The translations under genes were made by a program, and so were the position numbers. This document shows, in pieces, positions 49,583 to 57,344 of a stretch of 64,000 bases of DNA. Position 1 is the stretch's first letter. Each line of letters opens with the position of its first letter. Origin of the DNA: Flaviaestuariibacter sp. (lineage in GTDB: Bacteria; Bacteroidota; Bacteroidia; Chitinophagales; Chitinophagaceae); the NCBI GenBank assembly GCA_025963645.1, contig JAOQAI010000009.1:120663-184662 (forward strand). Direction: 5' to 3'. The notes beneath the pieces were generated by a model, which saw only the letters and a program-made list of their open reading frames with translations, made no database searches and was not told the origin of the DNA.

Positions 49583-50677
49583 ATGAGCCGCAAAGGAAAA
49601 GTATTGGTAGCGATGAGCGGCGGTATTGACAGTACCGTTACCGCCCTGATGCTGCACCACGAAGGATACGAGGTGGTGGGCATCACGATGAAGACCTGGG
49701 ATTATACCGCCAGTGGCGGCTCCAAGAAAGAAACCGGCTGCTGCAACCTCGATTCGTTTAACGATGCCCGGCAAGCCGCCGTGCAGCATGGCTTCCCGCA
49801 CTATATACTGGATATACGCGACGAGTTCGGCTCCTTCGTGGTGGAGAATTTCGTGGATGAATACCTTGCCGGCAGAACGCCCAACCCCTGTGTGCTATGC
49901 AATACGCATATCAAATGGCGGGCTCTGCTAAAGCGTGCCGATGCGCTGGGCTGCGAGTTTATCGCTACCGGGCACTATGGCATAGTAAAACAGCATGATA
50001 ACGGACGGTTTTTTATTCGCAAGGGTGTGGACGAAACCAAAGACCAGAGCTATGTGCTGTGGGGCCTGCAGCAAGACCTTCTGAGCCGTACGCTGCTACC
50101 GCTTGGCGGCTACCGCAAAACGGAGATCCGGCAGATGGCGCACGACTATGGCTACCCCGAGCTGGCGAAGAAAGCCGAGAGCTACGAGATCTGTTTTGTG
50201 CCGGATAACGATTACCGCGGTTTCCTGAAGCGTAAAGTGGAAGGGCTGGAAGAGCGGGTGGCCGGCGGATCGTTTGTAGATAAGGACGGAAAAATATTAG
50301 GACAGCATAAGGGCTATCCTTTTTATACCATCGGGCAGCGCAAAGGGCTGGATGTGACTTTTGGCAAACCGGTTTATGTAACGGGTATTAACCCGGATTC
50401 AAACACCGTGGTGCTGGGCGATGAAGAAGACCTGAACCAGCAGGAGATGTTTGTGAGCAAGATCAACTGGATGATGTATGACGGTTTGGAGGGCCAACTG
50501 GAAGCTACCACCAAGATCCGCTATAAGGACAAGGGCGCCGCTTCCATCATCACGCCGGCAGAAAACGGTGTGCAGGTTCGGTTTTTTGAGCAGGCTAAGG
50601 GCATTGCCCCGGGGCAAAGTGCGGTTTTTTATGACGGGGACGATGTTATTGGCGGAGGCATCATTCAGCGGTATTAG
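49583..50677 (+). CDS. mnmA: tRNA-specific 2-thiouridylase
   Basis: MnmA adenylates and thiolates U34 of the tRNAs for Lys, Glu and Gln. The 364-residue protein has the ATP-pyrophosphatase loop SGGIDST at 12-18, CNTHIKW with the first catalytic Cys near 106, ATGHYGIV near 128-135, QSYVLWGL near 155-162 and the second catalytic Cys near 204 in YEICFVPDND. GQRKGLDVTFGKPVYV leads to the C-terminal beta-barrel. An extra CCNLDSFNDAR segment near 53-63 is also seen in other MnmA proteins. Confidence 0.97.
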   Translation: MSRKGKVLVAMSGGIDSTVTALMLHHEGYEVVGITMKTWDYTASGGSKKETGCCNLDSFNDARQAAVQHGFPHYILDIRDEFGSFVVENFVDEYLAGRTPNPCVLCNTHIKWRALLKRADALGCEFIATGHYGIVKQHDNGRFFIRKGVDETKDQSYVLWGLQQDLLSRTLLPLGGYRKTEIRQMAHDYGYPELAKKAESYEICFVPDNDYRGFLKRKVEGLEERVAGGSFVDKDGKILGQHKGYPFYTIGQRKGLDVTFGKPVYVTGINPDSNTVVLGDEEDLNQQEMFVSKINWMMYDGLEGQLEATTKIRYKDKGAASIITPAENGVQVRFFEQAKGIAPGQSAVFYDGDDVIGGGIIQRY

Positions 50678-50690
50678 GGGCAAGGGATAA

Positions 50691-50755
50691 GAGGGAAGAG
50701 GCAAGAGGCAAGAGGCAAGATTTCAAGATTCAAGATTTCAAGAGGCAAAATCCAA
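50691..50755. repeat. Degenerate heptanucleotide tract downstream of mnmA
   Basis: GAGGGAA, then GAGGCAA three times, GATTTCAA, GATTCAA, GATTTCAA, GAGGCAA, AATCCAA. Two units are 8 bases. It lies in the 206-base gap between mnmA and the next gene. Confidence 0.75.
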
Positions 50756-50883
50756 GATTAAAAAAAACAGGCTTTTGAGATCTTGAAATATTGGATTTTG
50801 GACTATGGTCTTGGAATGCTGCATTTCCGAATCTAAATCTTATTTTTAGGCTTCATGGCACCCGAATTGAATACAATATCCTT

Positions 50884-52161
50884 ATGAAACCTACCTTACT
50901 CCTGACAGCCCTGCTAACCGTCTCCCTCTGTTTCACTGCCTGTAAAGAGGAAAAAGAAGATTTTAGCATAGCGCCTGCCGCCGATTATCTACCGACCCAA
51001 CCCGGCAAATACATTATTTACCGAGTGGATTCAACGGTGTTCACCCAACAAGGCCGTGTGGAAGAAAGACATTCGTACCAGCAAAAAGATGTAGTGGATG
51101 CGGCCATCACCGATGCGCAGGGACGCCCCAGCTACCGGGTTTACCGTTATTTAAGAGATACGGCGGGAACGGGACCCTGGAAATCATCGGGCACTTATTT
51201 TATTACGCCGACCAACGGCACCGTAGAAGTGATAGAAAACAATATGCGGGTGGTTCGGCTTGTTTCCCCGGTTAAGCAAGGCGGCGCCTGGAAAGGGAAT
51301 CGTTATTTATCTACCGAGCCGTATAGCAGCACTTACTTATTTGGGAATGATGATAATATAGCAGACTGGAACTTTTCCTATACAGGCACCAATGATGTTT
51401 TTGTATCCGGTCAAAAAACATATAAAGATGTGCTCACAGTTGAGCAAGTCAATGACATCATGGTGATTGATACACTGAACGTAGCATCAAACAAGGCGGT
51501 GGTTCCCTCTAATTATTCATCCGTATGGATTAGGGGAGCCGCTACCGATACTGTTAGAGTAGAGGCTGCTCCTCCTGCAACCGGCAGGGGAAAACTTACC
51601 TTATACAATCAAACAAACTTTTATGCAACCCTGAATACTATTCGGATCCCGCCACGTATGGCCTTTCAATTCGAATATTTCAACAACCAATGGACATATC
51701 CCAACACGTTGCTTGTAGTAAACAACCAGGTTTCCATTCCAAAAGACGTATCCACGGTTTTTGTTGGAGGCACTGCTTCCGGACCTATTCAAATAAATAC
51801 CTCTAACATAGAAGGAACCTCAACTGGAAGAATAACGATCTATAATAGAAGTAACTTCAATGCCTTTGCCGATTTTAACGCGACACTGAGCACGGTTTCC
51901 ATACCGCCTGGCTTTGGAAGAAGCTATGAATATGTGAACAATAGCTGGCGTTTATCCGGCAACAGCAATACCCTGCTCGATAAAGATCCTTTTACCAATG
52001 AAACACCCTTTGGCAGCAAGAACTACAGCCTGGAAAAATATGCCAAAGGCGTGGGTTTGGTTTTTCAGGAATTATTAATGTGGGAATACCAACCCAACCC
52101 GAATGGCACACCTTACAAGATCGGCTTTGGCATCAAACGCAGCATTATTGAGCATAATTAA
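50884..52161 (+). CDS. Lipoprotein with an internal tandem duplication
   Basis: 425 residues with a lipoprotein signal ending CFTAC. The flanks (YLPTQPGKYIIYRVDST to DVLTVEQVND, and FGSKNYSLEKYAKGVGLVFQ to the end) would form one beta-rich domain by themselves. Between them, about residues 197-360, are two related blocks: SSVWIRGAATDTVRVEA..RGKLTLYNQTNF..IRIPPRMAFQFEYFNNQW and STVFVGGTASGPIQINT..TGRITIYNRSNF..VSIPPGFGRSYEYVNNSW. The blocks look like beta-helix or tail-fibre-type strands. Function unknown. The next gene, a T9SS subtilase, starts 6 bases later. Confidence 0.7.
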   Translation: MKPTLLLTALLTVSLCFTACKEEKEDFSIAPAADYLPTQPGKYIIYRVDSTVFTQQGRVEERHSYQQKDVVDAAITDAQGRPSYRVYRYLRDTAGTGPWKSSGTYFITPTNGTVEVIENNMRVVRLVSPVKQGGAWKGNRYLSTEPYSSTYLFGNDDNIADWNFSYTGTNDVFVSGQKTYKDVLTVEQVNDIMVIDTLNVASNKAVVPSNYSSVWIRGAATDTVRVEAAPPATGRGKLTLYNQTNFYATLNTIRIPPRMAFQFEYFNNQWTYPNTLLVVNNQVSIPKDVSTVFVGGTASGPIQINTSNIEGTSTGRITIYNRSNFNAFADFNATLSTVSIPPGFGRSYEYVNNSWRLSGNSNTLLDKDPFTNETPFGSKNYSLEKYAKGVGLVFQELLMWEYQPNPNGTPYKIGFGIKRSIIEHN

Positions 52162-52167
52162 AATACT

Positions 52168-54183
52168 ATGAAACGGACTATTTATTTCTTTCTGGTTTTG
52201 GCAGCACTGACGATCAGCCAACTTAGCCAAGCCCAGAGCCGCTACCTTGTGAGGTTTAAGAATAAAGGACTGAATACCTTTACACTGGCGACCCCCAGTG
52301 CTTACCTTTCGCAGCGCAGCCTTGACCGCCGCACCCGCTATGGCATTGCGCTGGATAGTACCGACCTGCCGGTTACACCACGATACATTGATAGTCTTCG
52401 CGCTATTCCAACAGTGGTGGTTCTTAATATATCCAAATGGCTGAACCAGGTTTCCATTCTTATCACCAATACAACGCCTGCAAACATTACAGCTGTACAG
52501 AATAAGATCAATAGCTTCCCTTTTGTGCAATCTTCGTCGGCTATAGCTTCCCGTGCAAGTGGCAACATAATCCCTGCTGGCAAAACATTAGAAACCGGTG
52601 ACGGTAGTTTGACGCAACGGGTGACGGATATGCAAGCAGACACTTTAAGCTATGGAGCCAGCCGAAACCAAATAAAGATTCATAACGGTGATTTCCTGCA
52701 CACGATCGGGTTGCGGGGGCAGTCCATGGTGATCGGAATGCTGGATGGCGGTTTTCAGAATTACCTGACGGTAAATGCATTTGACAGTGCCCGGACGAAC
52801 GGACAGATATTAGGGACGCATGATTTTGTAGTGAATGAAGCGAATGTAAATAACGATCATCCTCATGGCGAGCAATGCTTTTCCATCATTGCCGGCAACC
52901 TGCCGGGTCAATATATCGGCACTGCACCGAAAGCCTCCTTTTATCTTTTCCGTACAGAAGATGCCGCTACAGAATACCCCATTGAAGAACATAACTGGGT
53001 TTGCGGTGCCGAGCGGGTTGATAGTGCCGGTGGTGATGTGATCTCGTCATCATTAGGCTATTACAGTTATGACGCGCCGCTGCAAGCCTTGGGTCATCCT
53101 TTTTCCGATATGAATGGCAATACTACGATGGCCGCCATTGGTGCTGACCTGGCTGCTAAAAAAGGTGTGTTGGTAGTGAATGCTGCCGGCAATGAAGGCA
53201 ATAACGCGTGGGGACGCATCATTACACCGGCAGATGGAGATAGTGTGCTGGCAGTGGGTGCTGTGAATATATCCGGTGTGCCGGGAAGCTTTACCAGCCG
53301 CGGCCCTTCGGCTGACGGACAAGTGAAACCGGATGTGGCATCTGTAGGAGTCGCTACTGTTATTGCTAATCAAAATAATGGCATTACTGCTGGTAATGGC
53401 ACCTCGTATGCCTGCCCCAATATTGCCGGCTTGGCCACTTGCCTGTGGCAAGGTTTCCAGGAGTTTAATAATATGAAGATCATTAATGCTTTACGCCAGG
53501 CAGGCAGCCGCGCCACAAACCCAAATGACACCATCGGTTATGGCATTCCGGATGTAAAAAAGGCATTGCTGAACTTAACGAAAGAATTTTCTACTTCCGG
53601 CGGTTCGGTTAATAACTGTAAGACTACGGTCAATTGGACAAGCAAGGATGTGGCCGACATGAAGTACGAGATCGAACGTAAAGCGCCGGGGCAAACCAGC
53701 TTTACCAAAATAAGTGAGCGCTTTGGCATCGGCTCTATTTTTAGTAACCATAGCTATACAACTACTGATTCGCTGATCAATATGCAGGCTGGTGCTATCA
53801 GCTACCGCATTCGCCAGATCATTGATACGGCAACTGCTACTTTTTCCGCCGACTATATAGATACGGTAACCGTTAACCTTGCCGCCTCTTGTGTTACTAC
53901 GGCTATTAACCCAGTGACCGGGGGTATCAACGAGATTGTTTTACTTCCCAACCCTACCCGCTCGAGCTTTTCAATAAAGATGACCACGACGAATGCTATC
54001 CAGGATATACAAGTGAGGGTTACGGATGCTACGGGCAAGTTGGTTCATCGCTCAACACATTCGAAAGGTGCAGGAATGAAAATCATCCCAATAAGTATTC
54101 CGCAAGCGGCAAAAGGCAAATACTTTGTAAGCATATATGGAAAAGGGCAGTTGATCACTACCCAGGAACTGCTGAAATTATAA
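52168..54183 (+). CDS. S8 subtilisin-like serine protease with type IX secretion sorting domain
   Basis: 671 residues: signal peptide to about residue 22 (LSQAQ), a propeptide, a subtilase domain with Asp in IGMLDGGFQNY near 192-202, His in HPHGEQCFSI near 231-240 and Ser in GTSYACPNIAGLA near 411-423. A beta region follows and then the C-terminal T9SS domain (LLPNPTRSSFSIKM to GKYFVSIYGKGQLITTQELLKL). The protein should be exported through the type IX system and released or surface-attached. Its stop overlaps the convergent methyltransferase gene by 6 bases. Confidence 0.93.
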   Translation: MKRTIYFFLVLAALTISQLSQAQSRYLVRFKNKGLNTFTLATPSAYLSQRSLDRRTRYGIALDSTDLPVTPRYIDSLRAIPTVVVLNISKWLNQVSILITNTTPANITAVQNKINSFPFVQSSSAIASRASGNIIPAGKTLETGDGSLTQRVTDMQADTLSYGASRNQIKIHNGDFLHTIGLRGQSMVIGMLDGGFQNYLTVNAFDSARTNGQILGTHDFVVNEANVNNDHPHGEQCFSIIAGNLPGQYIGTAPKASFYLFRTEDAATEYPIEEHNWVCGAERVDSAGGDVISSSLGYYSYDAPLQALGHPFSDMNGNTTMAAIGADLAAKKGVLVVNAAGNEGNNAWGRIITPADGDSVLAVGAVNISGVPGSFTSRGPSADGQVKPDVASVGVATVIANQNNGITAGNGTSYACPNIAGLATCLWQGFQEFNNMKIINALRQAGSRATNPNDTIGYGIPDVKKALLNLTKEFSTSGGSVNNCKTTVNWTSKDVADMKYEIERKAPGQTSFTKISERFGIGSIFSNHSYTTTDSLINMQAGAISYRIRQIIDTATATFSADYIDTVTVNLAASCVTTAINPVTGGINEIVLLPNPTRSSFSIKMTTTNAIQDIQVRVTDATGKLVHRSTHSKGAGMKIIPISIPQAAKGKYFVSIYGKGQLITTQELLKL

Positions 54184-55338
54184 AGTAAACAAGGCTGTAA
54201 ATAAAGTATCGGCTTTTTGATGATACCCTTTGTAGTACCGCGTTGTAAGTAATTGCAACGCGGTATTTTTTTGTATGCAAGCAACTACTTCTTCATTTTC
54301 CTTTTTAAAAACGGAGCAAGTGATGTACAAAAAATAACCGCCTTTCTTTACTTGCTGGCTTGCATTCAAAGCTATCTTCCTTTGCAGGTTGGAGTAGTGA
54401 TCTATCTGCTGAATTCTAAAAAAATGGAGCTGTTCGGGTGTTCTGCCCCAGGTGCCGGAGCCGGAGCAAGGCGCATCGCAAAGCACGAGGTCAAACTTTT
54501 CCCGCAGTTCGAATTCGGCAGCGGATACATCCAGCACCTGGCTGGAATAACTTTTAATACCGGCTCTCTCAAAACGCACTGCCAAATTATGCAGGATACT
54601 TTGGCGCACATCGGAAACGGTTAGCTTTGCCTTTGGATAGGTGTCGTGTAGCAGAATGGATTTACCACCACTGGCAGCGCAACAATCCCAGGCTGTGAAA
54701 ACTGCATTTTTATCAGGCATGACCTCGATCAATGGATGGATAACCTGCTGCGAACTGAGGTCTTGCACTACGACTTCAATATCCAGGTCGAAAAGCTGGT
54801 CGGCTTTGGTGCCATTGTCTACCGAAACAGTAAACGGGATCGGCTGATTATACTCAATGTTTTCTTTTACCAACTGGGTCATTACTCTTTCTTCATAACC
54901 TGGTCTTACACGAAGAAAAAGATTCGGTTGTAACAAATGCGAAGCCGCAAAAGTGTTGGCCTCTATCTCTTCACTTAATTCACCAAGCCATGGGAAAACA
55001 GCTAGCTTTTGATCAGCAGCATTTAAGTACGCTAACTTCTCATCTAAGGAGAAGGCCACTTTTTTATTCCAATCAGGATTGATAGCTTCCAGTATAAGAG
55101 AAGAACTTTCAGATGTCAAAAATTGGCCGACGCTTACCCGGTCTTTAAGCGAATAATCTGGAAACGCACCGCCTAACCGGAAAAAACTATAACATAAATG
55201 CGAGATGACCTTACGGTCGCGGGAACCGTATTTTTTATCCTGCTTAAAAAAATCCCGAAGCCAGGGTGCGAAAGGCATCTTACCTGTATAGTTGGAGAGG
55301 ATGAGGTCAGCTGTTTTCAGGTAAGATTCAATATACAT
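54178..55338 (-). CDS. RsmB/NSUN-like RNA (cytosine-C5) methyltransferase
   Basis: 386 residues: an N-terminal NusB-like helical part (to about 150) and a SAM-dependent methyltransferase domain. SAM binding is in WDCCAASGGKS near 218-228 and VSDVR near 240-244; the catalytic cysteines are in DAPCSGSGTW near 287-296 and ITCSVFKKENE near 346-356. That two-Cys pattern is the hallmark of m5C RNA methyltransferases. The target is probably rRNA, as with RsmB. Compared with E. coli RsmB the N-terminal domain is short and diverged. Confidence 0.87.
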   Translation of the reverse strand: MYIESYLKTADLILSNYTGKMPFAPWLRDFFKQDKKYGSRDRKVISHLCYSFFRLGGAFPDYSLKDRVSVGQFLTSESSSLILEAINPDWNKKVAFSLDEKLAYLNAADQKLAVFPWLGELSEEIEANTFAASHLLQPNLFLRVRPGYEERVMTQLVKENIEYNQPIPFTVSVDNGTKADQLFDLDIEVVVQDLSSQQVIHPLIEVMPDKNAVFTAWDCCAASGGKSILLHDTYPKAKLTVSDVRQSILHNLAVRFERAGIKSYSSQVLDVSAAEFELREKFDLVLCDAPCSGSGTWGRTPEQLHFFRIQQIDHYSNLQRKIALNASQQVKKGGYFLYITCSVFKKENEEVVACIQKNTALQLLTTRYYKGYHQKADTLFTALFTL

Positions 55339-55355
55339 GAAGCAAAGTTTATAAC

Positions 55356-55379
55356 AAAAAAAGCTGCTTCACAGCAGCC
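55356..55379 (-). terminator. Intrinsic terminator of sucB
   Basis: On the minus strand GCTGC, six-base loop, GCAGC, then a run of seven T residues. Confidence 0.75.
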
Positions 55380-55400
55380 TCGTTATTTTATTTTAAAAGA

Positions 55401-56627
55401 TTACAGTTGCAGTAATGTTTTCACGGGGTCTTTACCAAAAAGTAAAAGCTCCGGGTTTTCCAGCAGCTCTTTCACCCGCACTAAGAAGCTTACTGATTCA
55501 CGTCCATCAATGATGCGGTGATCGTAGCTCAGCGCCAGGTACATCATAGGACGCACCACCACCTGTCCATCAACCACCATTGGCCGCTCTTGTATCTTGT
55601 GCATTCCTAAGATAGCTGACTGCGGAATATTGATAATTGGAGTAGACATTAATGAGCCAAACACACCACCATTTGTAAGCGTGAAGGTGCCGCCCTGCAT
55701 TTCCTCCATTGTAAGTTTACTCTCTTTCGCTTTTGTTGCCAGTTCTACTACTTTCTTCTCGATCTCGAACATGCTCAGGCTTTCTGCATTGCGTATGACC
55801 GGTACTACCAAGCCTTTCGGTGCCGAAACAGCAATAGAGATGTCGCAGTATTGATGATAGATAATAGAGTCGCCATCAATGTAGGCGTTCACTGCCGGCC
55901 ATTCTGCCAACGCAAAACAAACGGCTTTCGTAAAAAAGCTCATAAAGCCCAGGTTCACGCCATGCGCTTCCTTAAACTTGTCTTTGTTAGCCGTACGGAT
56001 CGCCATGATCTTGCCCATGTCCACTTCATTGAACGTGGTGAGCATGGCTGTCGTGTTCTTCGCTTCTACCAACCGGCGGGAAACCGTTTTGCGCAGGTTG
56101 CTCATTTTCTCCCGCTTCTCCTCACGTGAGAAAGCTTGCGTACCGGGCTTTCGACCCGGGTTAGATAAAGCTTCCAGCACATCGTCCTTTAATATCTTTC
56201 CGCCATAGCCACTTGCCTGAATGCTTTTTGGATCAACGCCTTTATCAGCAATAATGGCAGAAGCTACCGGTGTTGCTTTTACATCATTAGCTATTGCTGT
56301 GACAGGTGCCACAGGCGGCGCAAGTTTGGCTGATGATTTTTCCTCAGTCTTAGGTGCAGGTGATGCTTCCGGTGCTGCTCCTTCCGGTTTGGTAGCTGTA
56401 TCATCTATCTGCGCCAGCGTATCGCCAATCAGCAATGTATCACCCTCTTTACCAACCGTTTTTAAAATGCCTGCTTTTTCTGCGTTCACTTCAAAAGTGG
56501 CCTTTTCGCTTTCCAGTTCAGCGATCACTTCATCGCGGTTCACGTAATCACCGTCATTCTTCAACCACTTCACTAAGGTCACTTCGCTAATGGATTCGCC
56601 AACCGTTGGTACTTTAATATCAATCAT
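55401..56627 (-). CDS. sucB: Dihydrolipoyllysine-residue succinyltransferase (2-oxoglutarate dehydrogenase E2)
   Basis: Moves the succinyl group to CoA in the 2-oxoglutarate dehydrogenase complex. 408 residues: lipoyl domain 1-75 with the lipoyl-lysine at 42 ([11 protein letters not shown]), an Ala/Pro-rich linker, a peripheral-subunit-binding domain near 133-160 ([20 protein letters not shown]), a second linker, and the catalytic domain with [10 protein letters not shown] and the active-site [13 protein letters not shown] near 373-385. The E1 gene lies upstream on the same strand but is separated by a HEPN/MNT gene pair. Confidence 0.95.
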   Translation of the reverse strand: MIDIKVPTVGESISEVTLVKWLKNDGDYVNRDEVIAELESEKATFEVNAEKAGILKTVGKEGDTLLIGDTLAQIDDTATKPEGAAPEASPAPKTEEKSSAKLAPPVAPVTAIANDVKATPVASAIIADKGVDPKSIQASGYGGKILKDDVLEALSNPGRKPGTQAFSREEKREKMSNLRKTVSRRLVEAKNTTAMLTTFNEVDMGKIMAIRTANKDKFKEAHGVNLGFMSFFTKAVCFALAEWPAVNAYIDGDSIIYHQYCDISIAVSAPKGLVVPVIRNAESLSMFEIEKKVVELATKAKESKLTMEEMQGGTFTLTNGGVFGSLMSTPIINIPQSAILGMHKIQERPMVVDGQVVVRPMMYLALSYDHRIIDGRESVSFLVRVKELLENPELLLFGKDPVKTLLQL

Positions 56628-56640
56628 TTGTTTACCCTAT

Positions 56641-57030
56641 TTAAGAAACTTCTAATTTATCCTTAAGGACTATCCTGAATTCTACCACTTCTTTATATAA
56701 TTCTCTGACTTCTTTCTCGCTCATAATAAAGAAATCCTCATAATCACTTTCATGCCTTCTGTCAAAAAGTGTTGTTAGTAGTTTCGACCATTTTTTGTCA
56801 ATCAACCCTTCTTTTACAAACTTAAGCCCAAAGAGCGTTTTAAGTCCAGCGTGGGTGGTAACAGAGAGGTCGTGTTCCACCAGTAAGGCTGAAATCAGGT
56901 AAAAGCAAGTGTAGTATAAAGAACTCGCTGCAGAATTAAAAAAGCCTTTGTCTATTGCCAGAGTGGCCATTTCAAATGCCTCATCCGATTTGCCAATTCT
57001 AAAAGCCTTTATATCCGGCTTACTGCTCAT
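56641..57030 (-). CDS. HEPN-domain protein (UPF0332 type), paired with a minimal nucleotidyltransferase
   Basis: 129 residues, all helical: AFRIGKSDEAFEMATLAIDKG near 9-29, SAASSLYYTCFYLISALLVEH near 33-53 and DRRHESDYEDFFIMSEKEV near 89-107. The sequence has the HEPN pattern (Arg and His near 90-92). It overlaps the upstream MNT gene by 4 bases (ATGA-type), as is usual in HEPN/MNT modules. In such modules the HEPN protein is an RNase toxin and MNT inactivates it by AMPylation. No direct evidence for toxicity can be read here. Confidence 0.85.
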   Translation of the reverse strand: MSSKPDIKAFRIGKSDEAFEMATLAIDKGFFNSAASSLYYTCFYLISALLVEHDLSVTTHAGLKTLFGLKFVKEGLIDKKWSKLLTTLFDRRHESDYEDFFIMSEKEVRELYKEVVEFRIVLKDKLEVS

Positions 57031-57335
57031 ATTTTTTTACCGTCTATACTTACATTTTTATATAACCTCGATATTTCGAGGTTTCTCCATCTGTCCTTAT
57101 TCATGATGATAGTTGAAATGGGTTCAGCATATTCTAATTCAACTTCACAAATCTCATCCCTGATCTTTCTTTGAAAAACGAAATCCGCTTCCTTCTCTGT
57201 CAGCACCAATATATCCCAATCGCTATCTTCTCTAAAATCACCTCTTGCTCTTGAACCATACAGGATCACTTCTGCTTTCGCGTCGTAAAGCAAAACTGCT
57301 TTCTTCAATTTCTGCAAAAAATCCTGTTTGTTCAT
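57027..57335 (-). CDS. Minimal nucleotidyltransferase (MNT), antitoxin-type
   Basis: 102 residues with the polymerase-beta-type motif GSRARGDFREDSDWDILV near 27-44 (GSR followed by DxD) and a third acidic residue in EVELEYAEP near 64-72. Short nucleotidyltransferases of this kind pair with HEPN proteins and AMPylate them. It begins 9 bases after the sucA stop and the HEPN gene overlaps its end, so both are read on the sucA transcript. Whether the pair works as a toxin-antitoxin unit is inference. Confidence 0.88.
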   Translation of the reverse strand: MNKQDFLQKLKKAVLLYDAKAEVILYGSRARGDFREDSDWDILVLTEKEADFVFQRKIRDEICEVELEYAEPISTIIMNKDRWRNLEISRLYKNVSIDGKKI

Positions 57336-57344
57336 GGCTCCAAT

